Origin: Clostridium sp. C8-1-8
GTDB lineage: Bacteria; Bacillota; Clostridia; Clostridiales; Clostridiaceae
Assembly (NCBI RefSeq): GCF_009928445.1
Contig: NZ_JAABNO010000006.1
Coordinates: 62,001 to 126,000, forward strand
Reading direction: 5' to 3'
Length of the DNA: 64,000 nucleotides
The notes beneath the pieces were generated by a model that was not told where the DNA came from, did not search any database, and saw only the letters and a list, made by a program, of their open reading frames with translations. The position numbers and the translations under genes are program-made. Positions within the stretch are counted from its first letter, which is position 1. Each line of letters starts with the position of its first letter. This document shows positions 46,987 through 56,044 of this stretch, piece by piece.

Positions 46987-48198
46987 ATGAACTCAACGCA
47001 AAGCGTATTAATTAAATTTTTAGTTTGTTCTTTAACTAACTCAAATATTGAAAATATAAATTATGAGCAAATAGATTGGACTGATTTACTGGATGAGGCA
47101 AAAAATCATGATATTCATACTTTATTATATCCTTTGATAAAAAATATTTCTTTATCAAAGGATATCGATCAAAAAGTTTTATCCACATGGAAAAAGGAAA
47201 CTATAATATACTCCGTTATGCAACAGCAAAACATAGATCAAATGCAGCTAGTATTTAAACAATTTGAACTTAATAACATTCCAGTTATCGCTCTAAAAGG
47301 CTTGGCATTAAGATCATTTTATCCACATCCAAACTTAAGAAACATGTGTGATACTGATATATTAGTAGATAAAGAAAATATTGAATTAGCAGAGGCTATT
47401 TTACAAACTATTGGTTACTATAGATCAGGTGAAGTGAAAATTCACAGCAGTTTTCAACATCCAAGCTTGTTAAGTATAGATCTACACTGGTCACTTGTTA
47501 ATGAAGCATATATAAAAAATGCAAGTGACATAGATAGTTCGCTTTGGGATAACTTACAATATGAGCAGTTAGGTCAATGTAAGATTCTAACGCTGAATTT
47601 AGAATATCAATTACTTCACATTTTAATACATCTAGCATCACACTTGATTAAATCTGGATTTGGACTAAGGCAACTGGTTGATTTATATGTTTTATTAAGC
47701 GCAAAAAAGGAAGAAATAGACTATGATAGACTCTCTAAATTAATTATTCACCATAATATAGAGAAATTTTCCACAATAATCTTCTCAGTTTGTCACAGGC
47801 TATTTGCCTTAGATGTTCCACAACTTAAGGACTATATACTAGAGGATGAACCTAACTTAGACTTATTTATAGAAGAAATACTAAACGATGGAGTATTCAC
47901 AAATAGTGATGAGTCTCTAAATACGAGGAATAGACTTCTATCCTTTAATTATAAATCAAACTCTGAGCATAAATTTAAATACTTACTAGCCTTCTTATTC
48001 CCTAGTAGTTCAAACCTAGAACCTAAATATAATTATGCAAAAAAGCATAAGTACTTACTGGTATTTTCTTGGATTCATAGAATTTTATATGTACTATCAA
48101 GAAACGGATTAAAGATACTTCCTAAAATTATTTTCTTCTATAAGTCATCATCCTCGGCAAGAAGAAGAGTAGAAATATTACGTTGGCTAGAATTATAA
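46987..48198 (+). CDS. Nucleotidyltransferase-fold protein of the lasso cluster
   Basis: 403 aa NTP_transf_5-type protein (PF14907). The core motif is IPVIALKGLALRSFYPHPNLRNMCDTDILV (~97-126), with a DTD metal pair, and SIDLHWSLV (~160). LLHILIHLASHLIKSGFGLRQLVDLY (~215) completes the family pattern. Such proteins occur in lasso clusters together with HPr-kinase-like enzymes, and in pseudomycoidin a member was linked to sugar addition on the phosphorylated peptide (from memory of the literature). Here it probably acts on the phosphoserine tail. It is the last gene of the plus-strand operon. Confidence 0.85.
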   Translation: MNSTQSVLIKFLVCSLTNSNIENINYEQIDWTDLLDEAKNHDIHTLLYPLIKNISLSKDIDQKVLSTWKKETIIYSVMQQQNIDQMQLVFKQFELNNIPVIALKGLALRSFYPHPNLRNMCDTDILVDKENIELAEAILQTIGYYRSGEVKIHSSFQHPSLLSIDLHWSLVNEAYIKNASDIDSSLWDNLQYEQLGQCKILTLNLEYQLLHILIHLASHLIKSGFGLRQLVDLYVLLSAKKEEIDYDRLSKLIIHHNIEKFSTIIFSVCHRLFALDVPQLKDYILEDEPNLDLFIEEILNDGVFTNSDESLNTRNRLLSFNYKSNSEHKFKYLLAFLFPSSSNLEPKYNYAKKHKYLLVFSWIHRILYVLSRNGLKILPKIIFFYKSSSSARRRVEILRWLEL

Positions 48199-48202
48199 AA
48201 AC

Positions 48203-48234
48203 AAAGGTTGTCTAGATAAATATAGACAACCTTT
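48203..48234 (+). terminator. Bidirectional terminator
   Basis: AAAGGTTGTCTA/TAGACAACCTTT, 12-bp stem with an 8-base loop, followed by ATTATTTT on the plus strand and by GTTTTTAT on the minus strand. It ends both the lasso export operon and the convergent repeat-protein gene. Confidence 0.85.
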
Positions 48235-48240
48235 ATTATT

Positions 48241-51200
48241 TTACCAGCTTTGTAGAGGAACCCTCTTCCAGGAATTTGTCCCTACACATACATATATATA
48301 ATTATTATCTATTGCAACATCATAAGCTGTACCTTCAGAAGTGCTAGAAGCTGGTGTTGAAACAATCCTAGGCATATAGTTTCCATCACTACTAGAGGTT
48401 GGTGCACCATCTTTTATCTTCATTCTTCCACTATTATCAACCCAAATATGATAGTTTCCCATAATTAAGTGTGAGAATTGCCAATTTCCATATCTAAACT
48501 TCAAGTTGTCTTCAATTCTTATATTATTTCCACTTGTATCTAGGTAAATTTCATTATCTGTAATGTTGGCACCAATATTTAGATTTACTTTCGATGATGA
48601 GTTATCCTTATTTACTACTTCTATTCTTAAAACATTTATATTGTTGCTAACTGAAGCATTTTGGATTCCGCATTGTAGTAATGCTGCTAGATTCTCAGAA
48701 TTATTATATATCCAAACTGGGGCTACCGTAGCATTAGGATCTGTACCTATTCCTATAGCACTAGATTTTAAATTATTAAAGGAATTTACAACACCATCTG
48801 CTAAAACCACAACCTCTTTTCCATCTTTATCAGAGGTTGGAGCACCATCCTTTATTCTCATCTTGCCATTAGCATCTATCCAAATATGCTGATTGCCCAT
48901 GATTAAATGTGAAAACTGCCAATCTCCATTTCTGAGCTTAAGATTGTCATCAACTCTTATATTATTACCACTTGTATCTAGATATACTTCATTATTGGTA
49001 ATGTTAGCACCAATGTTCAGATTAACCTTTGATGAGGTATTATCCTTATTTACTCCTTCTAATCTTAAGATATTGATATTATTACCTGCAGATGCATTTT
49101 GAATAGCACTTTGTAATAACACTGCTAGATTTTCGGAATTATTATATATCCAAACTGGAGTCACCGCAGCATTAGGATCTGTACCTATTCCTACAGTACT
49201 AGCCTTTAAACCATTAAAGGAGTTTACCACGCCATTTGCCAGTACCAAAACCTCTTTTCCATCCTTATCTGAGGTTGGAGCACCATCCTTTAGCCGCATC
49301 TTGCCGCTGCTATCTATCCAAATATGCTGATTGCCCATGATTAAATGTGAGAACTGCCAATCTCCATTTCTAAGCTTAAGATTGTCATCAACTCTTATAC
49401 TATTGCCACTTGTATCTAGATATACTTCATTATTAGTAATGTTAGCACCAATATTCAGATTAACCTTTGATGAGGTATTATCCTTATTTACTCCCTCTAA
49501 TCTTAAGATATTGATATTGTTACCCGCCGATGCGTTTTGAATAGCACTTTGTAATAACGCTGCAAGATTTTCAGAATTATTATATATCCAAACTGGAGTA
49601 ACTGCAGCATTAGGATCAATGCCTATTCCTACAGTACTAGCCTTTAACCCATTGAAAGTATTTACTACGCCGTTTGCCAGTACAACAACCTCTTTTCCAT
49701 CCTTATCCGAAGTTGGCGCCCCATCCTTTACTCTTAACTTACCACTGCTATCTATCCATATATGCTGATTACCCATAATTAAGTGTGAGTATTGCCAATC
49801 TCCATTCCTGAGCTTAAGATTATCATCAACTCTTAGGTTATTGCCACTGGTATCTAAATAGATTTCATTATTTGCTATATTAGCACCGATGTTCAAATTT
49901 ACTTTTGATGAGGTATTGTCTTTATTTATTGCTTCAACCCTTAGAACATTGACATTATTACCAGCAGACGCATTTTGAATACCACTTTGTAGTAAAGCTG
50001 ATAAGTTTTCAGAATTATTATATACCCAAAGTGGGCTGACTGTAGCATTTGGATCTGTTCCTATTCCTATAGCACTAGACTTTAAATTATTAAAGGAATT
50101 CATAACACCGTCTGCTAGTACCACAACCTCTTTCCCATCCTTATCAGAAGCTGGTGCACCATCCTTTATCCTCAGCTTACCACTACTGTCTATCCAAATA
50201 TGCTGGTTACCCATGATTAAATGAGAAAACTGCCAGTCTCCATTTCTAAGCTTGAGATTATCGTCAACTCTCAAATTGCCACCATTAGTATCAAGGTACA
50301 TTTCATTATTAGCGATATTAGCGCCAATGTTTAAATTTACTTTTGAGGAAGTATTATCTTTATTTACTGCTTCAACCCTCAGGACATTGATATTGTTAGT
50401 AGTGGAGGCATTCTGTATACCACTTTGTAGTAGTGCTGCTAGATTCTCAGAGTTGTTATATAACAAAAACGGACTAACTGTAGTATTAGGATCTGTACCA
50501 ACACCAATAGCACTAACTTTTAGGTTATTAAAGAGGTTTGTTCCACTATCATTTAGTACTAAAACCTCCTTGCCATCCTTATCAGAAATTGGTGCACCAT
50601 TCTTTATTCTCAGCTTGCCATTACTATCGATCCAAATATGCTGATCACCCATAATTAAGTGTGAGTATTGCCAATCACCATTCCTGAGCTTAAGATTATC
50701 GTCAACTCTCAAGTTGCTTCCATTTGTATCTAAATACAATTCATTATTAGCTATATTAACACCAATGTTTAAATTGACCCTTGATGAGGTATTATCTTTA
50801 TTAATTCCCTCTAACCTTAAAAGATTAATATTATTTCCTACCGACGTATTTTGGATACCACTTTGTAATAATGCTGCTAGATTTTCAGAGTTGTTATAAA
50901 CCCAAAGTGGGCTAATTGTAGCATTAGGAGATGCTCCAATTCCTATGGCACTAGCCTTTAAATTATTAAAGGAATTCACCACACCTTCTTCTAAAACAAC
51001 AACCTCTTTTCCATCCTTATCTGAAGTTGGATCCTGGTACTTGATTCTTAGCTTACCAGTAGAATCAAAAAACAAATGCTGATCTCCTAAGCTTATATGT
51101 GGTAAATCCCAGGTTCCTCCTGTTATTTTCATCGTAGCGTCCCATTCTAACCATGCATTATTTGATGTAGCCAACTTAACTATATTTTTATCTATATAGG

Positions 51201-52494
51201 CACCTATATTTAAGTTTATATTATTAGATTCATTATCTTTATCTGTTGCTTGGAAGGATACTATATTGTTATAGCCGGTTCTGTCCATAGTTTGTTGGAA
51301 AAATCCTGCTAACATATTGGTATTATAGTTACCTTTAGCTACCACACTAGCTAAAGATTTATTTGGTTTTGCATTTACCCCCATATATCCGAACTTACCA
51401 ATACTTATAACATTTTGATTGCTTACACCATTTGTAACCCTAATATAGTTCCTATACTCATTGCCACTATTATCAATCATATAAAAAGGCATTACTGGGA
51501 TATTATTACACAATATATCAATTACATTATCTGTGGACCACCCACTCATTAATACTCCATAATCCTGAGCTATATTAGTATCTATATTTCTTGAAATTCC
51601 TTGTATAGTGTTTATGCTAGAATTATTAAGGTGATATCCACCTCTCCCTTTATACTTTACATTCTCATGCTGACCATTTACATCACTGACTAAACCACAG
51701 CCTATGCAGTTTGAGCAGTTATCGAAATAAAATCCGTCATTATAATTCCCCTGTGCTTCACAACATACAAAACTTACACTACTAGCATTAACATACCATC
51801 CATATCCATCTGAATCATCAGTGGTATTTCCATTATTCCAAGACTTACAGTTTACATATCTACTTCCCATTGTAATGTATAGTCCTGTTTTTGCATTAGC
51901 CCCGCTGGACAATCCATCATAAAAGTTATCAAAGGCATTAAGTTTCATTCCATAATCATCTGAACCTACAACCTGTATATTTGTAAAATGACTTTCTCCT
52001 CTACCGCTTGTCTCAAGTCCAACTCCTTTTGTATCCTTTATATAGATATTAAGAGCTACATGTCTAGAATCCCATTCTCCAAATTGTGGATCAGAGCTAG
52101 TAAATTGTTCTGAATTTATATATGAAATTCCTTTAGCCTCTTGCGACGTTTGATTTGCTTTATTACCTTGTATACTGAAATCTCTTATAAAGGTAAAATT
52201 AGTTGAATCATTTTGTAAGGAAATTACTGGAGCTACAGAATTACTCTTTTGTTTAAGTATAGACCTTCTTCCACTTCCCACTAAACCACAATAACTAGAT
52301 AATTTTAAGGACGATACTATAGAAGTACCAACTGGTATAAGAACCAATCCCCCTCCTCTGCCTTTACAGTAATTTAATGCATCCTGATAGGCTTGAGTAT
52401 CATCATCTATGCCATTGCACTTTGCTCCAAACTTTTTAACATCAACAACAATATTATCTAACGTTGATAATATATAATCTATTCCATTATCCAT
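48241..52494 (-). CDS. Large tailspike-like protein: pectate-lyase domain plus seven 146-residue repeats
   Basis: 1417 aa. Residues ~1-365 form a pectate-lyase superfamily beta-helix (VDVKKFGAKCNGIDDDTQAYQ entry, then GGGLVLIPVGT), like phage tailspikes and appendage proteins. Seven modules of exactly 146 residues follow; the first is divergent, the next six nearly alike (GIG.DPNA, VYNNSENLAALLQ, HLIMGNQHIWIDSSGKLR, SDKDGKEVVVL). The C-terminus ends in an IYVCVGTNSWKRVP segment. No signal peptide is visible. GGTGGTG fits ATG 52494 better than the GTG at 52506. It could be a surface adhesin, polysaccharide-binding or depolymerase protein; no prophage genes adjoin it. Confidence 0.85.
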   Translation of the reverse strand: MDNGIDYILSTLDNIVVDVKKFGAKCNGIDDDTQAYQDALNYCKGRGGGLVLIPVGTSIVSSLKLSSYCGLVGSGRRSILKQKSNSVAPVISLQNDSTNFTFIRDFSIQGNKANQTSQEAKGISYINSEQFTSSDPQFGEWDSRHVALNIYIKDTKGVGLETSGRGESHFTNIQVVGSDDYGMKLNAFDNFYDGLSSGANAKTGLYITMGSRYVNCKSWNNGNTTDDSDGYGWYVNASSVSFVCCEAQGNYNDGFYFDNCSNCIGCGLVSDVNGQHENVKYKGRGGYHLNNSSINTIQGISRNIDTNIAQDYGVLMSGWSTDNVIDILCNNIPVMPFYMIDNSGNEYRNYIRVTNGVSNQNVISIGKFGYMGVNAKPNKSLASVVAKGNYNTNMLAGFFQQTMDRTGYNNIVSFQATDKDNESNNINLNIGAYIDKNIVKLATSNNAWLEWDATMKITGGTWDLPHISLGDQHLFFDSTGKLRIKYQDPTSDKDGKEVVVLEEGVVNSFNNLKASAIGIGASPNATISPLWVYNNSENLAALLQSGIQNTSVGNNINLLRLEGINKDNTSSRVNLNIGVNIANNELYLDTNGSNLRVDDNLKLRNGDWQYSHLIMGDQHIWIDSNGKLRIKNGAPISDKDGKEVLVLNDSGTNLFNNLKVSAIGVGTDPNTTVSPFLLYNNSENLAALLQSGIQNASTTNNINVLRVEAVNKDNTSSKVNLNIGANIANNEMYLDTNGGNLRVDDNLKLRNGDWQFSHLIMGNQHIWIDSSGKLRIKDGAPASDKDGKEVVVLADGVMNSFNNLKSSAIGIGTDPNATVSPLWVYNNSENLSALLQSGIQNASAGNNVNVLRVEAINKDNTSSKVNLNIGANIANNEIYLDTSGNNLRVDDNLKLRNGDWQYSHLIMGNQHIWIDSSGKLRVKDGAPTSDKDGKEVVVLANGVVNTFNGLKASTVGIGIDPNAAVTPVWIYNNSENLAALLQSAIQNASAGNNINILRLEGVNKDNTSSKVNLNIGANITNNEVYLDTSGNSIRVDDNLKLRNGDWQFSHLIMGNQHIWIDSSGKMRLKDGAPTSDKDGKEVLVLANGVVNSFNGLKASTVGIGTDPNAAVTPVWIYNNSENLAVLLQSAIQNASAGNNINILRLEGVNKDNTSSKVNLNIGANITNNEVYLDTSGNNIRVDDNLKLRNGDWQFSHLIMGNQHIWIDANGKMRIKDGAPTSDKDGKEVVVLADGVVNSFNNLKSSAIGIGTDPNATVAPVWIYNNSENLAALLQCGIQNASVSNNINVLRIEVVNKDNSSSKVNLNIGANITDNEIYLDTSGNNIRIEDNLKFRYGNWQFSHLIMGNYHIWVDNSGRMKIKDGAPTSSSDGNYMPRIVSTPASSTSEGTAYDVAIDNNYIYVCVGTNSWKRVPLQSW
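48455..51083 (-). repeat. Tandem 438-bp coding repeats (seven units)
   Basis: The same site in each unit (reverse complement of the GNQHIW codons) occurs at 48455, 48893, 49331, 49769, 50207, 50645 and 51083. Every interval is exactly 438 bases (146 codons) without indels. Units starting at 48893 and 49331 are the most alike. This indicates expansion by unequal recombination under strict selection for structure. Confidence 0.9.
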
Positions 52495-52974
52495 AAAGTT
52501 CACCACCCTTATACCTCTTGTGTTTAATATCCGTAAATAGTTCTCAGTCTAAAAATTATACAATCTTATAAATACTGTACTGAAACTTTCTAATCCTGCT
52601 AAATATTATTACTGTCTATTAAAATTTTTTGAATACTTATCCACTCCAATCTTAAACACTTAATTTCTTAGTAATTATAGAGCTCATAACTCAACTAGTA
52701 ATTTATAAATGCTATAAGATGATTAAGACCTGAAGTTTCATAACATATATAGACAAAATTTCTAAACAAAAACTCTTTATTTATCTAAACTCTAATCTAT
52801 TATATGTATATGTACACTCAATTGTACTTTATAATAGTTATAATCTTACATTTTTATTCTTAATTTATATGCATCCATAAGATATTGCAGAGTCAAGGCT
52901 TAAAGTTTAAGAGAAATCAGTTGAACTTTTAAAGGTTTACATAACCTAAGCTTATACTTCCAATTAACATTATA
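52495..52974. other. 480-bp leader region of the large tailspike-like gene
   Basis: AT-rich without a gene. On the minus strand GTACAA-17-TATAAT lies at 52827-52822 and 52804-52799, about 300 bases before the start. The surrounding ~45 bases are clearly similar to the region upstream of the paralogous gene (55830-55858), suggesting a shared promoter with a long untranslated leader. Confidence 0.45.
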
Positions 52975-53032
52975 AAAACAAAAAAAATATTACTCTATAA
53001 AGCTTTTTCATTTTATGCCTCTTAGAGTAATA
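52975..53032 (-). terminator. Rho-independent terminator after the second tailspike-like gene
   Basis: A 10-bp stem TATTACTCTA/TAGAGTAATA with a ~25-base loop, followed on the minus strand by TTTTTTTGTTTTTA. Confidence 0.75.
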
Positions 53033-53118
53033 ATTTCATTTAAGATTTGATAATATTTACTATTCTTATATAAAACTGAGTTGAATTAAGATTACTTAGT
53101 ATGTTATTACTTACTAAC

Positions 53119-55617
53119 TTACCAACTTTGCAAAGGAACTCTCTTCCAAGAATTATTATTTACACATATATATAAATAATTATTATCTATTGCAACATCA
53201 TATGCTGTTCCTGGTGAGGTACTTGTAGTTGGCACTGTCACAATCCTAGGCATATAGTTTCCATCAGTATTAGAGGTTGGTGCACCATCTTTTATCTTCA
53301 TTCTACCACTATTATCTACCCAAATATGATAATTACCCATAATTAAATGTGAGAATTGCCAGTTTCCATATCTAAGTCGCAGATTATCTTCAAGTCTCAA
53401 ATTAGTTCCACTTGTATCTAAATAAATCTCATTACTAGTAATGTTAACACCTATATTCAAACTTACCTTTGATGCTGTGTTATCTCTATTAATTCCTTCT
53501 ATTCTTAAAATGCTTATATCATTTCCTGCTGAAGCACTTTGGATACCACTTTGTAATAACGCTGATAGACTTTCAGAATTGTTATACACCCAAACTGGTG
53601 CCACAGAAGTATTAGGTGCTGTACCTATACCTATAGCACTAGCCCTTAAGTTATCAAATGTGTTTACTACACCACTTGCTAATACAACAACCTCTCTTCC
53701 ATCTTTATCAGAGGCTGGTGCTCCATCTTTTATCCTCATTTTTCCATTAATATCTATCCAAATATGCTGATTGCCCATAATTAGGTGTGAGAACTGCCAA
53801 TCTCCATTTCTAAGTCTAAGATTATCATCAATTCTTAAGTTATTGCCGCTTGTATCTAGATAAGTTTCATTATTTGCTATATTAACACCAATGTTAAAAT
53901 TAACTTTCGATGCTGTATTATCTCTATTTATCCCTTCTATTCTCAGCATATTAATATTATTAGTAACTGAGGTAGTTGGAACAGCACATTGTAGCAATGC
54001 TGATAGATTTCCCGAATTACTATATACCCAAAGTGGGCTCACTGTGGCATTTGGATCTGTTCCTACTCCTATGACACTTGCTCTTACGCCACCGAAATTA
54101 TTTGTCACACCTTCTGACATAACAACAACTTCTTTACCATCCTTATCAGAGGTTGGATCCAGATACTTAATTCTTAACTTCCCTGTCGAATCAAAAAATA
54201 AATTCTGATCACCTAAGCTTATATGTGGTGAGTTCCATTGTCCACCTGTTATTTTCAAGGTGGCATCCCATTCTAACTTGGCATTATTTGATGTGCCAAA
54301 TTTAAATACATTTCTATCTATATAGGCTCCTAAGTTTAACCTTATATTATTAGTCTCATTATCTTTGTCAGCAGCTTCAAAGGATGCAATATTGTTATAT
54401 CCACGCCTATCCATAGTTTGCTGAAAATATGCAGCTAAAGTGTTAGTATTGTAGACACCTCTAGATAATAGACTAGCAAAGGCCTTATTCGGTTGTGTAT
54501 TTATGCCTACATACCCAAATCTACCATTACTAGTAACATTGTTACTGTTGGTTCCATTTGTGACTCTAAGATAGTTTCTAGCCTCGTTTCCACTATTATC
54601 CGACATATAAAAAGGTAGTACTGCAATGTTATTACATACTATATCAATTACGTTATCTGTTGACCATCCGCTCATCAACACACCATAATCTTGAGAAACA
54701 TTTGTATCTATATTTCTTGCAATTCCTTGTATAGCGTTTATGCTAGAACTATTAAGGTGATAGCCAGCCTTCCCCTTATAAGTAATATAGTTATGTTGAC
54801 CATTTACATCACTTATTAGGCCACAGCCTATACAGTTTGAACAATTATCAAAATAAAAACCATCATTGTAGTTTCCTTGAGCTTCACAACTCACGAAGCT
54901 TACTCCATTGGCATTAACATACCAACCATATCCATCTGATACATCAGACGCATTACCATTATTCCAGGACTTACAGTTTACATATCTACTTCCCATTATA
55001 ATGTATATGCCTGTTTTGGCATTATCTCCACTTGATAACCCATCGTAAAAGTTATCAAAAGCATTATGCCTCATTCCATAATCATCTGCACCTGTGACTT
55101 GAATATTGGTAAAATGGCTTTCTCCTCTTCCAGTTGTTTCAAATCCTATTCCTTTTGTATTTTTAATATAGATATTAAGAGCTACATGCCTAGCATCCCA
55201 CTCTCCGAACTGCAATTCTGCTTTATATTGATTAGTGTTACCATATACTATTCCCTTAGCATTTTGCGATGTTTGGTTAGCTTTATTCCCATCTATGCTA
55301 AAGTCTCTTAAGAAAGTAAGCTTTGTCGATTCATTTTCTAAAGAAATCACTGGTGCCGAAGAGTTACTCTTCTGTTTTAGGATTGAGCCTCTTCCACTGC
55401 CGACCAAGCCACAATAGCTTGGTAATATTAATGAGGATACTATAGAAGTCCCAACTGGTATCAGTACTAGCCCTCCACCTCTGCTCTTACAATAATTCAA
55501 TGCACTCTGATATGCCTGAGTGTCATCATCAACTCCATTACACTTTGCTCCAAACTTTTTAACATCAACAGCAATATTATCTAACGTAGATAATATATAA
55601 TCTGTTCCAGTATCCAT
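53119..55617 (-). CDS. Tailspike-like paralogue: pectate-lyase domain plus three 146-residue repeats
   Basis: 832 aa. The N-terminal ~365 residues and the C-terminal tail are closely similar to the 1417-aa neighbour (KKFGAKCNGVDDDTQAYQ, DNFYDGLSSG, NCSNCIGCGL; C-terminal ICVNNNSWKRVPLQSW). Only three repeat modules lie between them, again spaced exactly 438 bases (53333, 53771, 54209). GGTGGTG positions ATG 55617; the frame extends to 55629. No signal peptide is visible. The pair arose by gene duplication followed by change in repeat number. Function as in the neighbour: a surface or extracellular carbohydrate-interacting protein is inferred only from the fold. Confidence 0.85.
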   Translation of the reverse strand: MDTGTDYILSTLDNIAVDVKKFGAKCNGVDDDTQAYQSALNYCKSRGGGLVLIPVGTSIVSSLILPSYCGLVGSGRGSILKQKSNSSAPVISLENESTKLTFLRDFSIDGNKANQTSQNAKGIVYGNTNQYKAELQFGEWDARHVALNIYIKNTKGIGFETTGRGESHFTNIQVTGADDYGMRHNAFDNFYDGLSSGDNAKTGIYIIMGSRYVNCKSWNNGNASDVSDGYGWYVNANGVSFVSCEAQGNYNDGFYFDNCSNCIGCGLISDVNGQHNYITYKGKAGYHLNSSSINAIQGIARNIDTNVSQDYGVLMSGWSTDNVIDIVCNNIAVLPFYMSDNSGNEARNYLRVTNGTNSNNVTSNGRFGYVGINTQPNKAFASLLSRGVYNTNTLAAYFQQTMDRRGYNNIASFEAADKDNETNNIRLNLGAYIDRNVFKFGTSNNAKLEWDATLKITGGQWNSPHISLGDQNLFFDSTGKLRIKYLDPTSDKDGKEVVVMSEGVTNNFGGVRASVIGVGTDPNATVSPLWVYSNSGNLSALLQCAVPTTSVTNNINMLRIEGINRDNTASKVNFNIGVNIANNETYLDTSGNNLRIDDNLRLRNGDWQFSHLIMGNQHIWIDINGKMRIKDGAPASDKDGREVVVLASGVVNTFDNLRASAIGIGTAPNTSVAPVWVYNNSESLSALLQSGIQSASAGNDISILRIEGINRDNTASKVSLNIGVNITSNEIYLDTSGTNLRLEDNLRLRYGNWQFSHLIMGNYHIWVDNSGRMKIKDGAPTSNTDGNYMPRIVTVPTTSTSPGTAYDVAIDNNYLYICVNNNSWKRVPLQSW

Positions 55618-55970
55618 ATAACTCACCACCTTCTAACTGTTATATTCATTGTAAGTACTTTGTAGGCAGTTTATCACTGTATACTCCTATAAGTGCGCCG
55701 TTTGAATATTTGTCTTTTTACTAACAACATGCAACTGACTGTTATGCCCTTAGTATATTTTCTCCTTCATTTTATGTCGCATATTTATGCATAATAGAGT
55801 TAGAAGTTTCCTCCTATGAGTCTTGATTCATTATATGTAAATAAACACTTATTTGTACTTTGTAATAATTATACAATTTTAGACTTTTTTATTATGTAAA
55901 CAAGTTACTAAAAAATCTTTCTTCAGTAACTTTAGCTATAAAAACTCCCCCTTCTAAACAGTAAAAGCAT
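55618..55970. other. 353-bp leader region of the second tailspike-like gene
   Basis: No gene is seen. The minus strand carries GTACAA (55858-55853), 17 bases, TATAAT (55835-55830), extended to CATATAAT, some 210 bases before the start. It matches the upstream region of the 1417-aa paralogue. The -35 hexamer is poor for sigma-A, so an alternative sigma factor is possible. Confidence 0.45.
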
Positions 55971-56004
55971 AAGAGGTAGACAACTTATAAGTTGTCTACC
56001 TCTT
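55971..56004 (-). terminator. Terminator of the right-hand polysaccharide operon
   Basis: A perfect 34-base palindrome, 17-bp arms AAGAGGTAGACAACTTA and its complement, 41 bases after the GT4 stop. On the minus strand it is followed by ATGCTTTTAC, a weak U-tract. Confidence 0.7.
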
Positions 56005-56044
56005 GTAAATTAGAGTAATATATTATTTAATTTTACAAATACCT

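Noticed and set aside
48563-50899. Series of similar plus-strand frames of 60-130 aa (for example 48563, 48893, 49331, 50252)
   Set aside because: They are antisense shadows of the 146-codon repeats, lack their own ribosome binding sites and recur only because the coding repeats recur.
48455-51083. CRISPR-like regular repeats
   Set aside because: The period is 438 bases, the whole unit is conserved with no unique spacers, and it is in frame within one protein.
48241-55617. Prophage
   Set aside because: The two proteins resemble phage tailspikes, but no capsid, terminase, tail assembly, lysis or integrase genes are found in the window.
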